A stretch of DNA of 38,067 nucleotides, taken from NCBI GenBank assembly GCA_024277525.1, contig JAJRUZ010000040.1, forward strand, positions 1 to 38,067, read 5' to 3'. The DNA comes from Caldifarciminota bacterium. GTDB lineage: Bacteria > Hydrothermota > Hydrothermia > Hydrothermales > JAJRUZ01. Below the pieces are notes generated by a model. The model worked only from the letters and a program-made list of their open reading frames with translations. It was not told the origin of the DNA and searched no databases. Below are positions 6,806 through 16,095 of this stretch, piece by piece (the stretch's first letter is position 1; every line of letters begins with the position of its first letter). The translations under genes and the position numbers were made by a program.

Positions 6806-8086
6806 TTATTTTCTTAATATACACCCGAATATAAAATCCGAATCGGCTTCAAATCCGTTACAAAAGAAATATTTTATTTTTTTGAGAAACTCGGGTACAC
6901 AAGGCTCAATGATTGTAAGACCGAATCTTGACGCAATTTTCTCTGTCAACTTTTCATTTTCTTCGGGTGTAATTGTACAGGTGATATAAAGCAAAATACC
7001 TTTTTTCTTTAATGACTTAATACCGTTTTCCAAAAGTCTTTCCTGAATTTTACTTATCTCGCAAATTTTATCCGGTTTCATTCTTAAAAGAATCTCCGGT
7101 TTTTTCCTTATTGTGCCGAGACCGGAACAAGGTGCATCAATTATTATAAAGTCAAATTCTTTTCTCGGCAAAAATTGTGTTGCATCTGTTATTATCACCT
7201 TTCCGTCCACTTTAAATTTTTTAAAATTTTCATTCAAAACTTTTCCCCTTCCTTTTCTTATCTCGGTTGCAATTATTTTTACCTTATTTTTTAATAAAAA
7301 ACTCAAATATAAACTTTTACCTCCGGGTGCCGAGGTCATATCCCATACATTTCTTATATTTTCCGTACAAAAACTATGCATAACTGTCTGTGAGGAAAAA
7401 TCCTGAACATAATAAATCTCCTCCCTTAAATTAACTTCCCATGGATGATGAAAACTTTTATAACAATAAGGAGGAAAGGAAAGCCTTGATAGAAAATACC
7501 CTTTTTTTAAATATGCATTTTCAACTTCTTCACGGATTTTTTCTTCATTTACTTTTTCACATATTATCCTGAAATAATAAGGAGGCTGTGAATGAAACCA
7601 CTTTGAAAAATTTAAAGCAAATTCAAATCCGTATTCTCTTTTTAATTTTTTAAAAAGCCATTTTGGAATGGAATACTTAATCCATTCTTCTTTAAATTCA
7701 GGCACACCTTTTCTCAAAATATTTCTCAAAATTGCGTTTATAAGTTTTCCTGCTCCTATGTTTTTTCTTTTAACAATTTCCGTCCAAGAATCACATACCG
7801 CATAAGGTTTTCTTCTTAAAATTATGAGTTCTGCAATGGCTGCTCTTAAAGATGTTCTTACAAAAGGCTCAAGTTTTGAAAAATCTTTTCTATAAAAATT
7901 CTTTATAATATAATCAATACGGATGATATTTTTGACACATGAAAAAACAAGTTTCTGTATAAATTTTCTTTTTTCATTACTTAAATTTTTTAAATAATAA
8001 AGCAAAAGTGGAGATAAAAAAGCCTTCTCTTCAAGAACTCTTTGAAGAATTTTTAAAACAATTACTCTTTCTTTACTTATAGCCAA
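6806..8086 (-). CDS. rsmB: 16S rRNA (cytosine(967)-C(5))-methyltransferase RsmB
   Basis: 426 residues, the normal size. Residues 1 to about 130 form the NusB-like RNA-binding domain ('KFIQKLVFSCVKN..RID..I', 'LRAAIAELIILRRKPYAV..S'). The SAM-binding catalytic domain follows: 'VWDMTSAPGGKSLYLS' (motif I), 'IIATEIRKGR', 'FDFIIIDAPCSGLGTIRKKPEI' with the PCS cysteine that releases product, and 'LLYITCTITPEENE', where Cys370 is the catalytic nucleophile (TCT instead of the usual TCS). It methylates C5 of a cytosine in 16S rRNA. Its start overlaps the end of lipB by 14 nt, so the two are cotranscribed. Confidence 0.93.
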   Translation of the reverse strand: MAISKERVIVLKILQRVLEEKAFLSPLLLYYLKNLSNEKRKFIQKLVFSCVKNIIRIDYIIKNFYRKDFSKLEPFVRTSLRAAIAELIILRRKPYAVCDSWTEIVKRKNIGAGKLINAILRNILRKGVPEFKEEWIKYSIPKWLFKKLKREYGFEFALNFSKWFHSQPPYYFRIICEKVNEEKIREEVENAYLKKGYFLSRLSFPPYCYKSFHHPWEVNLREEIYYVQDFSSQTVMHSFCTENIRNVWDMTSAPGGKSLYLSFLLKNKVKIIATEIRKGRGKVLNENFKKFKVDGKVIITDATQFLPRKEFDFIIIDAPCSGLGTIRKKPEILLRMKPDKICEISKIQERLLENGIKSLKKKGILLYITCTITPEENEKLTEKIASRFGLTIIEPCVPEFLKKIKYFFCNGFEADSDFIFGCILRK

Positions 8087-8717
8087 AGATTTCTTTGAAG
8101 TGCTTTATGAAAACAGGAATTACATCATCCAAGTTTATATTTTTTTCTATTTCTTTTGAAATATCGGTCATTTCAACATCGAGCCCGCACGGTTTAATCC
8201 ATTTGAAAGGGGTTAAATCCATATTTATATTAAAAGCAAGTCCGTGAAAGGTTATTTTGTTTTTAACAGCAATACCTATGGACGCTATTTTTTTATTTTT
8301 TACAAAAATACCGATATTTCCCTTTATCCTTTCACCCTGAATATTGAATTCTTTTAATACATTAATTATAACTTCCTCAAGATTAAAAACAATTTTTTTT
8401 ATGCTTTTAAAAACATCATTCAATTTAATGATAGGGTATGCAACAAGTTGTCCCGGACCGTGATAGGTAATGTCACCTCCTCTTTCAATTTTATATAAGG
8501 GAATTCCTTTCAATTTGAGAAAATCTGGTTTAACGAGTAAATTGGAAAGATTTCCTTTTAAACCTGTTGTGTAAACAGGATAATGTTCAACAAGAATAAG
8601 AGTGTCAGGGATTAAATTTATTTTTCTTTTAAAAAGTATTTCCTTCTGAAAATTCCACACTTCTTTATAATCCCTTTTACCGAGATTCAGAATTAAAAGA
8701 GTTTTTGAATTGTTCAT
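8073..8717 (-). CDS. lipB: Lipoyl(octanoyl) transferase LipB
   Basis: 214 residues, normal for LipB, which moves octanoyl from acyl carrier protein to the lipoyl domains of 2-oxoacid dehydrogenases or GcvH. It shows 'LILVEHYPVYTTG', the signature 'RGGDITYHGPGQLVAYPI' at residues 79-96, 'KIASIGIAVKN.ITFHGLA.N.N.DL' with catalytic Lys143, and 'KPCGL' with catalytic Cys177. LipA is not in the window. The gene is first in a two-gene unit with rsmB. Upstream on its strand there is a TATATT 9 nt from the ATG and a TATAAT 14 nt from it. It is divergent from the M14 peptidase, and the two starts are only 40 bp apart. Confidence 0.94.
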   Translation of the reverse strand: MNNSKTLLILNLGKRDYKEVWNFQKEILFKRKINLIPDTLILVEHYPVYTTGLKGNLSNLLVKPDFLKLKGIPLYKIERGGDITYHGPGQLVAYPIIKLNDVFKSIKKIVFNLEEVIINVLKEFNIQGERIKGNIGIFVKNKKIASIGIAVKNKITFHGLAFNINMDLTPFKWIKPCGLDVEMTDISKEIEKNINLDDVIPVFIKHFKEIFGYK

Positions 8718-8757
8718 AAAAGTTGTAATATATTATAAAGGAAAAGGAGGCAGTCGG

Positions 8758-10998
8758 ATGAATTTAAAAAATGTAATATTTTTTATAATGTTCTCACCCT
8801 TTCTGTCTTCTCAAAAGATTGTAAGAATTTATGTAAAAAATTATGCAGATTTACAGAAAATTTTTAGAGAATATTTTGATAAATACTCTTATCCTGAAAT
8901 AGCAGCAGGGAAACCCGGAGAATGGTATGATTTGATTGTTAACGAAAGCCAACTCAGGATTATACAGAGTAATATAAAAAATTACGAAATCAGGGTTCCT
9001 GACTTAGAAAAACAAAAAGAAATCGTAAAAAAACAGGGAGGATATCATTCTTATGATGAAGTTGTTGCTATTCTCAAAGCTCTTGCTGATTCAAATCCTT
9101 CAATTGTTAAAGTGGAGAGCATAGGACCTTCTTATGAAGGAAGATGGATTTATGGTGTAAAAATATCTGACAATGTTGAAATTGATGAAGAAGAGCCTGA
9201 GCAGTTATTTTCAGGTTGCCATCATGCAAGGGAGTGGGCATCGGTGGAAGTGCCTTTATTTCTTGCAGAATCCTTGGTAAACTCTTACGGTATTGTGCAG
9301 GAAATTACAGATATTATAAATAACAGAGAAATATGGATTTTCCCTATTATCAATGTTGACGGATATGTGTACGATTATTCAAATGGAGGAGTTTATTGGA
9401 GAAAAAACAGAGAGATCTTTCATGATTCCATAGGCACGGACTTAAACAGGAATTACAACGGAATATGTGATTCAATGGCAATTGACGGATGGGGCATGAT
9501 ACCGGTTGATGCCGTGGTTTATCACAATCCCGGACAAGATGTTTTCTGCGGTGCAATTCAATTTTCCGGAGATGCAATAAAAGCTTATTCCGATTTCATA
9601 AAATCCAGAAAGTTTGTTTCTATTATTGATTACCATTCTTACTCAGAACTTGTTCTTGCACCATGGGGACATAAGACAGATACAACACCTCATGACCCAT
9701 GGTATAATTCCATAGGTGCAGCAATAGCTCAGAGAATACAGGCGCTCGGAGGAGGAACCTATACTTATGAAAAATCAATCAGCCTTTATCCAACAACAGG
9801 GGGTTCCTCGGACTGGCAATACGGATGGTATACTTATGTAAATGGAACTCCTTCACTTGCTTTTGTCATAGAAATAGGGACAGATTTCTATCAACCTGTA
9901 TCTGATTTACCGACAATCAGGACAGAAAACTTTAAAGGAGCATTTTATTTATTGCAAAAAGGGGATTCTATTTATAATTACATGAAAACATATGTTCCAT
10001 CTCCTGTTATAACTTCACCTACAACTGACACAGTTTCAAACTCTTTTACGCTTATATGGAAACCGATCAATAAATTCTTTAATAATCCTTTGTATTATGA
10101 AATTCAAATGTTAAGGATTCCGAATTCTGTATCGGAAGATTTTGAAATTTCTGACAATTTATGGATAACTGAGAGTTTCTCACGCACAACTACAAGAAGT
10201 TATTCAGGAACTTATTCCTTATTTTCGGGAAATGTTAACAATATTCAAGCACAGGCAAGGACTAAATATCCTTATTATGTAAAAAAAGGAGATAGTTTAA
10301 AGTTTTGGATTTATTATGACACCGAATTTGAATGGGATGTTGCAACAGTTGAAATTTCTGAAAATAAAAGGGAATGGTTTCCTTTATTAAGTGAGAGATG
10401 GACAGGAATAAGCGGAGGATGGGTAAAATTTTCTTTTGACCTTTCTCCATGGGAAGGAAAGACCGTTTATTTCAGGTGGAGATATATGACAGACCCTGCT
10501 GTTCTTGAGGAGGGTGTTTACATAGATGATATTTATCCTGTTGCAAGTTGGGATACTATAAAAACAGTTGCAACAGGTGTTACCGATACTTTTTATGTTT
10601 TCTCTAATCTTAATGAAGGAGAATATTATTTTAGGGTGAGAGGGTATTCCTCTCTTTATGGATGGGGGAATTGGAGTTCTCTGAAAAAAGTTTATGTTAG
10701 CAGTTTAACGGGGAGCAGAGATACTTTCCCGGATTTTCCTCAAAAACAAAAAAGAGTGTTCTTCTGTATAATCCCGGGAATTGTTAGACAAAAAAATGTT
10801 CTTATTAAAATATTCGGAATAGAACCCGAAATTACCTTGATGAATGAAGCAGGAAGAATTATTTATAAAAATAAAATTAAACTCGGTTCATCAGGTGCAA
10901 TTTTCTATTTGAGACTTGACAAAAAAGGAACATATTTTTATAGGGTTAAGTTTATGAACGGAAAAATACAAAAAGGTAAAATAATAAAAATTGAATAG
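8758..10998 (+). CDS. Secreted zinc carboxypeptidase (peptidase M14) with C-terminal adhesion and sorting modules
   Basis: 746 residues from the ATG at 8758, which has AAGGAGG 7 nt upstream and begins a signal peptide ('LKNVIFFIMFSPFLSS'); an upstream in-frame ATG at 8710 lacks these. Residues about 95-420 are the M14 catalytic domain, like carboxypeptidase T. Zinc ligands are His156 and Glu159 ('HHAREW') and His293 ('DYHSYSE'). Substrate-binding 'DLNRNY' is near 228-233. The catalytic Glu is 372 ('FVIEIGTDFY'). Then come a fibronectin/MAM-like beta region (about 425-620, 'SGTYSLFSGN', 'YIDDIYPV') and a C-terminal FlgD/sorting-type tail (about 680-746, ending 'GTYFYRVKF...KGKIIKIE'). It probably trims extracellular peptides for uptake. 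Its stop codon directly abuts the stop of the opposite-strand gene. Confidence 0.92.
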   Translation: MNLKNVIFFIMFSPFLSSQKIVRIYVKNYADLQKIFREYFDKYSYPEIAAGKPGEWYDLIVNESQLRIIQSNIKNYEIRVPDLEKQKEIVKKQGGYHSYDEVVAILKALADSNPSIVKVESIGPSYEGRWIYGVKISDNVEIDEEEPEQLFSGCHHAREWASVEVPLFLAESLVNSYGIVQEITDIINNREIWIFPIINVDGYVYDYSNGGVYWRKNREIFHDSIGTDLNRNYNGICDSMAIDGWGMIPVDAVVYHNPGQDVFCGAIQFSGDAIKAYSDFIKSRKFVSIIDYHSYSELVLAPWGHKTDTTPHDPWYNSIGAAIAQRIQALGGGTYTYEKSISLYPTTGGSSDWQYGWYTYVNGTPSLAFVIEIGTDFYQPVSDLPTIRTENFKGAFYLLQKGDSIYNYMKTYVPSPVITSPTTDTVSNSFTLIWKPINKFFNNPLYYEIQMLRIPNSVSEDFEISDNLWITESFSRTTTRSYSGTYSLFSGNVNNIQAQARTKYPYYVKKGDSLKFWIYYDTEFEWDVATVEISENKREWFPLLSERWTGISGGWVKFSFDLSPWEGKTVYFRWRYMTDPAVLEEGVYIDDIYPVASWDTIKTVATGVTDTFYVFSNLNEGEYYFRVRGYSSLYGWGNWSSLKKVYVSSLTGSRDTFPDFPQKQKRVFFCIIPGIVRQKNVLIKIFGIEPEITLMNEAGRIIYKNKIKLGSSGAIFYLRLDKKGTYFYRVKFMNGKIQKGKIIKIE

Positions 10999-11433
10999 CT
11001 ATAAATCTATCTCCTTCAAGCTTTTTACCCATGGAATTTTATAAGGTTTTTCTATTTTAAAACCGTATGTAAAGATTTTTTTACCAAAGGCATAAGCATA
11101 TGCAATTTCGGTAAATGTTCCTTCTGATAGTCCGCATGCAAGTACTATATCACAGCAAAGAATCAATAAAACATTTCTCATTTTACCTATTCCCGTAGGA
11201 ATCACTATATCACAATAAGGGTTTGCCTCCTTCTTCATACTGCCCGGAATAATACCGAGGGTAATCCCGCCTTTTTCCTTTGCTCCTTTCATTGCTTCCT
11301 CCATCACACCTCCCAAACCGCCCGTGGCAACCACATAGCCCTTTTCTGCAAAAAATTTTCCTGCTTCATAAGCCCTTTTTTTCTCTTCTTCATCGGGCTT
11401 TGAAGGTCCTATGATTCCTGCAATTTTTCTCAT
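10999..11433 (-). CDS. TIGR00725 / SLOG-type (LOG-like) nucleotide-binding protein
   Basis: 144 residues. 'GIIGPSKPDEEEK..AYEAGKFFAEKGYVVATGGLGGVMEEAMKGAKEKGG' followed by 'GIIPG' and 'GLSEGTFTEIAYAYAFGKKI' is the Rossmann-like pattern of the TIGR00725 family. This family is a relative of LOG cytokinin-activating phosphoribohydrolases and of the DprA SLOG domain. The LOG motif PGGxGTxxE is replaced by 'GLSEGTFTE', so LOG activity should not be assumed. It is the last gene of the minus-strand glycan operon and overlaps the DUF4015 gene by 4 nt. The biochemical function is unknown; SLOG proteins generally bind nucleotides or nucleotide-derived ligands. Confidence 0.82.
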   Translation of the reverse strand: MRKIAGIIGPSKPDEEEKKRAYEAGKFFAEKGYVVATGGLGGVMEEAMKGAKEKGGITLGIIPGSMKKEANPYCDIVIPTGIGKMRNVLLILCCDIVLACGLSEGTFTEIAYAYAFGKKIFTYGFKIEKPYKIPWVKSLKEIDL

Positions 11434-12479
11434 GGAACACTGACCTCCTTTTTAAAATATTTTTTGATTTCAAAACTATCAAGATATTGTTTCCTTAATT
11501 CATCTTTAAATTCTTTTATTGCTTCTATTCCTTCTTTGTATTCTGCAGCAGCATGCCATAAATAAAATTCCCTCACTCCCGCAAGATAAGCTCCCTTTAT
11601 TTGAGATCTTATATACTCCTTTCCGAATCCGGGCGCTCTGTAATTAAATGCCTGAATATATACTGCTATTTTCTTATCAGGAATCTCCATTTTAACTTCC
11701 AAAGGTGCAAGCGCGTATATTAAAAATTCCCTTCCGAAAAAATCATAAGTCCTATCTATATACATAAAGTTTTTTCCGAAATGTGAGGGATAAAGCATAA
11801 AAGCAAATTTATCAAGGCTCTTACTCATTATTTTTAAATTTTGTCCTTCCCGTAACAGTTTTTTCCAATAAGCAAGAAATCCGAAAGAACAGCCGGTTAT
11901 TTCAACATTTCTTAGATTTTCCTTAACCTCACGAAGAAATTCACCGATTATTTGCTCCTTAGGGATACTGTCAAGTCCCGAGAAATCCATATTGTTTAAT
12001 TCACCATCCGAAGGAAATCTAATATAATCAAGATGTATCTCTTCAAAACCAGCTTCCTCAATTTCTTTTAATATATCTATTATAAATTTCCTTACTTCCT
12101 TATTATAAGGATTTAACCAGGTTTTACCGTGTATGTCTTTCCAAGGATTACCCGTTTTTTTATCCAAGATAGCCCATTCCGGCTTTACGTAAGGCAATTT
12201 TAAATCTCTGAAACAAATAAATCGTGCTACCGGCTTTAAATTATTTTCTTTCAATTTCTTAACAAATTCTTTTAGATTACCCAATAAAGGGGAAATAACT
12301 TTTAATTCATTTGCTGTTTTATTTTGTGTTTTAAACCTTATATATTTTTCATCCTTCACATCCACTACAATTCCGTCTATAATTCCCTCTTTTGCATATT
12401 CAAAAATTCTGTTTAAAATTTGCTCCTTTGAAGCTACATATGCATTTAAATATAAAGCAAAAAATAAAGAATCAATCAA
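11430..12479 (-). CDS. Putative glycoside hydrolase, DUF4015 family
   Basis: 349 residues with the DUF4015 pattern of a TIM-barrel glycosidase-like protein. It begins with a short hydrophobic stretch, then 'LNAYVASKEQILNRIFEYAKEGIIDGIVVDVKDE'. Next are 'KPVARFICFRD', 'WLNPYNKEVRKFIIDILKEIEEAGFEEIHLDYIRFPSDGE' (the strand-end Asp and Arg are the likely active-site residues, about 180-185), and 'YIQAFNY' near the end. An N-terminal signal peptide is possible but weak. Substrate is unknown. It lies 2 nt after a secreted-protein gene and in the operon that makes UDP-xylose, so surface polysaccharide turnover is a reasonable guess. Confidence 0.82.
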   Translation of the reverse strand: MIDSLFFALYLNAYVASKEQILNRIFEYAKEGIIDGIVVDVKDEKYIRFKTQNKTANELKVISPLLGNLKEFVKKLKENNLKPVARFICFRDLKLPYVKPEWAILDKKTGNPWKDIHGKTWLNPYNKEVRKFIIDILKEIEEAGFEEIHLDYIRFPSDGELNNMDFSGLDSIPKEQIIGEFLREVKENLRNVEITGCSFGFLAYWKKLLREGQNLKIMSKSLDKFAFMLYPSHFGKNFMYIDRTYDFFGREFLIYALAPLEVKMEIPDKKIAVYIQAFNYRAPGFGKEYIRSQIKGAYLAGVREFYLWHAAAEYKEGIEAIKEFKDELRKQYLDSFEIKKYFKKEVSVP

Positions 12480-12481
12480 AT

Positions 12482-13141
12482 TTATTTTATTTTTATTACT
12501 TTTTCCCTTTTTTCATCTATAATAAAAAGTATTCTGCCTTTTTTGGTTTTTCTTCCCAGAATGTCATATATTCCTTTTTTAAATACTTTTTTTCTTTCGG
12601 CTCTTATATTTATTTTTTCCTGTATATCAGTTGCAAATGAATAATCATATATTACATATCCTATGGAGTCTATTACGCTCAGTGTATCAAGGTATATTTT
12701 AAGTGTAAACTTCAGCAGACCAGCAGTATCCGGGGCAATATCTATTGCCTCCAAGATTTGCCAAGTGTCCGCATCTTGGGACTTTGGGGACAATGCATAA
12801 TCAAAGAGATAAACAGTATCTGTAGCTGTCACCTTATACCAACTTACAGAAAACCATCCGTATACATCCGGGTCATTATCAAATATATATATTTTAAAGT
12901 GATATTCATAGCCTGGAAAATTAACATTTACCCATTGCTGTAAAGCTTCTTTAAGAGAGGTCGTAGGGCTTGCTCTTTCGATTTTTACACTGTAAAGACC
13001 CGAAAATACTGTATCACTTTCCCTTGAAACAGGTAACGCTGTAGGATGTAAAATTTCCCATCCAACAGGAGTAAGGAGTGTATCCCATTCCTCAAAATCA
13101 TTGTTTGTTAATATTTGAAATATTAAAATAAAATAAATCAT
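12482..13141 (-). CDS. Secreted protein with a carbohydrate-binding-like fold and C-terminal sorting-type tail
   Basis: 219 residues. It begins with a signal peptide ('MIYFILIFQILT'). The next region, 'NNDFEEWD...PVGWEI', '...SGLYSVKIER', 'W.NVNFPGYEYHFKIYIFDND' and 'FDYALSPKSQDADTWQ', resembles the jelly-roll carbohydrate-binding domains that many secreted proteins of such lineages carry at the N terminus. The last 30 residues, 'GIYDILGRKTKKGRILFIID...KVIKIK', match a sorting-type tail. The ATG has AGGAGG about 7 nt upstream. No catalytic motif is seen. It sits between a GT2 and DUF4015, suggesting a surface-glycan or envelope role. Confidence 0.6.
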   Translation of the reverse strand: MIYFILIFQILTNNDFEEWDTLLTPVGWEILHPTALPVSRESDTVFSGLYSVKIERASPTTSLKEALQQWVNVNFPGYEYHFKIYIFDNDPDVYGWFSVSWYKVTATDTVYLFDYALSPKSQDADTWQILEAIDIAPDTAGLLKFTLKIYLDTLSVIDSIGYVIYDYSFATDIQEKINIRAERKKVFKKGIYDILGRKTKKGRILFIIDEKREKVIKIK

Positions 13142-13151
13142 ACTTCACCTC

Positions 13152-13862
13152 CTATTTTGAAAAAAATCTGTATTTAAAAATATAATATATTGCTTTTAAT
13201 CCATCCTTCCAGTTAATTTTTTTTCCCTCTTCATAAGTTCTCCCGTAGTATTTTATTCCTGTTTCATATATTCTCCATTTCTTTGCTTTTGATATTTTTA
13301 CCGTAAATTCAACTTCAAATCCGAAATCATTTGCCGTTAAATTTAAATCTTTTAAAACTTCCCTCTTAAACATTTTCGTGCATACTTCAATATCAGAGAA
13401 AGTCATATCACATAAGAAATTTATTAAGAAACTGATAACTTTATTACCTAAGAAATGATGAAAATATAAAACCCTGTGAGGTTCTCCGTAAAATCTTGAG
13501 CCGTATACGACATCAGCTTTTCCGGTTAGTATCAAAGGAAGCATTTTATTCCAATCTTCCGGGTCATATTCCGGATCAGCATCATGAATAACTATGATAT
13601 CTCCTGTTGCTTCCTTAAAGCCCCTTCTCAATGCAGCACCTTTTCCCATATTTTTTTCTTGAAAAAAAACTCTTATCTCCTTATCTTTTACTTCCTTCAA
13701 TATTTCCCTTGTTCCATCGGTTGACCCATCATCAACAACTATTATTTCTTTCTTAAGATTATTGAATAGTTTCACGGATTTAACCCTTTTTAATACTTCT
13801 CTGATATAATCCTTCTCATTGTAAACGGGTATAACAACGGATAACTTTTCAAATTTCTCCAT
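13152..13862 (-). CDS. Family 2 glycosyltransferase (polyprenyl-phosphate sugar transferase-like)
   Basis: 236 residues of a GT-A fold: 'SVVIPVYNEKDYIREVLKRV', 'IIVVDDGSTDGTREIL' (nucleotide-binding Asp), 'GKGAALRRGFKEATGDIIVIHDADPEYDPEDW' (DxD metal site), 'VVYGSRF', and 'KMFKREVL..L.L....FGFE.E.T.K'. The pattern is closest to DPM1-like enzymes that load a sugar on a polyprenyl phosphate at the membrane. There are no C-terminal membrane spans, as in the soluble form. Its ATG overlaps the decarboxylase stop by one base. Donor and acceptor are not known; the neighbours supply UDP-glucuronate and UDP-xylose. Confidence 0.9.
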   Translation of the reverse strand: MEKFEKLSVVIPVYNEKDYIREVLKRVKSVKLFNNLKKEIIVVDDGSTDGTREILKEVKDKEIRVFFQEKNMGKGAALRRGFKEATGDIIVIHDADPEYDPEDWNKMLPLILTGKADVVYGSRFYGEPHRVLYFHHFLGNKVISFLINFLCDMTFSDIEVCTKMFKREVLKDLNLTANDFGFEVEFTVKISKAKKWRIYETGIKYYGRTYEEGKKINWKDGLKAIYYIFKYRFFSK

Positions 13863-14800
13863 TATTTTAAAATTTTTTTAAAATACTCATAGGTTAATTT
13901 AAGACCCCTTGCAAATTCCACCTTCGGTTTCCAATTTAAAATTTTTCTTGCTTTTTCAATATCAGGACACCTTCTCTTTGGATCATCCTCGGGTAAGGGG
14001 AGAAACTCCCTTTTGAGTTTTTTACTCACTATCTTTTCAATAATATCCGCAAGTTCAATTATTTTTATTTCATAAGGATTTCCGAGATTTATGATTTCTC
14101 CTTTAATAGCTTTTTTTGTCCCCATTCTGTAAAGTCCTTCTATCATATCATCTATGTAACAGAAACTTCTCGTCTGATTCCCGTCTCCATAAATTGTTAA
14201 AGGTAAATCTTTTATTGCCTGAACCATGAAATTGGGAATCACTCTCCCATCGTCTATTCCCATTCTGGGTCCATAGGTATTAAAAATTCTTGCTATCCTT
14301 ACATCAACATTATATTTTCTTAAATAAACCATACATAAAGCCTCTCCAAATCTTTTTGCTTCATCATACATACTCCTTTTACCCACAGGATTTACATTTC
14401 CGTAATAGCTCTCCTTTTGAGGATGGACAAGCGGGTCACCGTATACTTCCGAGGTGGAAGCATATACAAAGATTGTCTTATCATTTCTTGCCTTGTCAAG
14501 GAGTAATTTTGTTCCCAAAGAGTTAACAAGCATTGTTTCAAGCGGATATTCTGTATAATGCTTAGGCGATGCAGGTGAGGCTAAATGGTAAATTATATCA
14601 AAGTTTCCCTCTATTTCAGAAATACTTGTTAAATCTTTCTCAATAAGTTTAAAATTTTTATGATTTGAGAAGTCTTTTATATTGTCCTTGTCTCCTGTTA
14701 TAAAATTATCTATCCCTATCACCTCATGTCCTTCTTTTAAAAATCTTTCACATAAATGCGAGCCTATGAATCCTGCTGCTCCTGTTATTAAAACCCGCAT
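13862..14800 (-). CDS. UDP-glucuronate decarboxylase (UDP-xylose synthase)
   Basis: 312 residues of an extended short-chain dehydrogenase. NAD binding is by '[10 protein letters not shown]' (7-16). The residues that mark UXS rather than an epimerase are present: '[12 protein letters not shown]' (71-82) and '[18 protein letters not shown]' (133-150) with Tyr145 and Lys149, after '[10 protein letters not shown]'. The reaction oxidises UDP-glucuronate at C4, decarboxylates it and reduces it to UDP-xylose. The gene before it encodes UDP-glucose dehydrogenase, which makes its substrate; the two overlap by 13 nt. This order and the motif set make the assignment firm. Confidence 0.92.
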   Translation of the reverse strand: MRVLITGAAGFIGSHLCERFLKEGHEVIGIDNFITGDKDNIKDFSNHKNFKLIEKDLTSISEIEGNFDIIYHLASPASPKHYTEYPLETMLVNSLGTKLLLDKARNDKTIFVYASTSEVYGDPLVHPQKESYYGNVNPVGKRSMYDEAKRFGEALCMVYLRKYNVDVRIARIFNTYGPRMGIDDGRVIPNFMVQAIKDLPLTIYGDGNQTRSFCYIDDMIEGLYRMGTKKAIKGEIINLGNPYEIKIIELADIIEKIVSKKLKREFLPLPEDDPKRRCPDIEKARKILNWKPKVEFARGLKLTYEYFKKILK

Positions 14801-16095
14801 CCCTTTCTCCCTGTGGGAATATAAATAAACTCTAACTCCTTGATTTTTTCTACATCAAGACAGTTTCTTCCATCAATTATTATCGGAGTTTCCATAAGTT
14901 CTTTAATCTTCCTAAAATCAGCATTCTTGAATTCATCCCATTCCGTTAATATTAATATTGCATGAGAACTTTTACACGCTTCATAAAGATCCGAGACATA
15001 AATCACATTTTCATTTTCTCCAAATTCCCTTTTAAAATTATTCATGGCATAAGGATCATAAACTTTACATATTCCCTTTTCTTCTACAATTCTTTTTATT
15101 ATTTTTAAACTGGGAGCTTCTCTTACATCATCGGTTCCAGGCTTAAAAGCCAATCCCCAAACTGCAAATACCTTATCCTTTATAATCCATAAAACCTTTT
15201 TTATCTTTGATACAAATTTTTCAATTCTCTGTTCGTTTATTTTATCCACACATTTTAAAAGATTGAAATCCACTCCGTGCTCTTCTCCTATTCTGTAAAA
15301 TGCTTTCACATCCTTCGGAAAACACGAACCCCCGTATCCTATTCCTGCATTCAGAAACTCTCTTCCTATTCTTTTATCCAACCCCATTGCTTCTGCTACT
15401 TTCATTACATCCGCTCCTGTTTTTTCACATAAATCTGCTATCATATTAATAAAAGAGATTTTTGTGGCAAGAAACGCATTTGAAGCATGTTTTATAATCT
15501 CGGCTGTTTCTATATCTGTAAAAATTATGGGTGCATTAAAATCTCTGTATATTTCTTCAAATATTTTTTGTGCCCTTTCTGACTCCACTCCTACTACAAT
15601 TCTGTCAGGTTCTAAAAAATCTTTAATCGCGGAACCTTCTCTTAAAAATTCTGGATTTGAAGCCACCTCAAAATCCACATCCTTCCTTGCATATAGTTTC
15701 ATCGTTTTCTTTATCCATTCCGCGGTTTTAACGGGAACCGTGCTTTTTTCAACAATTAATACATATTTATCAATATTTTTTGCTATTTCCCTTGATGCAT
15801 CTTCAACCTGTGATAAGTCCGCCTTTCCATCAGGCAGAGGAGGTGTACCGACACATAAAAATATAACATCGGTATTATTGATAAGTTCCTTTATTTCGGA
15901 AATGAAATGAATTTTTTCAAAATTTTTTAAGAGTAATTCCTTTAAGCCCGGTTCATAAAAAGGTAAGACCTTTTTTTTCAAATTTTCTATTCTATTTTTA
16001 TCTTTATCCATTCCGTATACTTTGAATCCTTTCTCAGCAAAGCAAACAGCGGTCACAAGACCAACATGTCCGAGTCCCATCACTCCGAGATTCAT
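14788..16095 (-). CDS. ugd: UDP-glucose 6-dehydrogenase
   Basis: 435 residues, the normal length. It oxidises UDP-glucose twice to UDP-glucuronate with NAD. N-terminal '[20 protein letters not shown]' (4-23) binds NAD. Then '[17 protein letters not shown]', '[10 protein letters not shown]' and '[25 protein letters not shown]'. Catalytic Cys258 is in '[14 protein letters not shown]'. The C-terminal '[16 protein letters not shown]' binds UDP-sugar. Its ATG overlaps the isoaspartyl peptidase stop by 4 nt. The product feeds the next gene. Confidence 0.94.
   Translation of the reverse strand: MNLGVMGLGHVGLVTAVCFAEKGFKVYGMDKDKNRIENLKKKVLPFYEPGLKELLLKNFEKIHFISEIKELINNTDVIFLCVGTPPLPDGKADLSQVEDASREIAKNIDKYVLIVEKSTVPVKTAEWIKKTMKLYARKDVDFEVASNPEFLREGSAIKDFLEPDRIVVGVESERAQKIFEEIYRDFNAPIIFTDIETAEIIKHASNAFLATKISFINMIADLCEKTGADVMKVAEAMGLDKRIGREFLNAGIGYGGSCFPKDVKAFYRIGEEHGVDFNLLKCVDKINEQRIEKFVSKIKKVLWIIKDKVFAVWGLAFKPGTDDVREAPSLKIIKRIVEEKGICKVYDPYAMNNFKREFGENENVIYVSDLYEACKSSHAILILTEWDEFKNADFRKIKELMETPIIIDGRNCLDVEKIKELEFIYIPTGRKGCGF

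Noticed and set aside
15464-15910. 148-codon plus-strand ORF
   Set aside because: It is the shadow of ugd in another frame, with Ser/Phe-rich translation typical of antisense.
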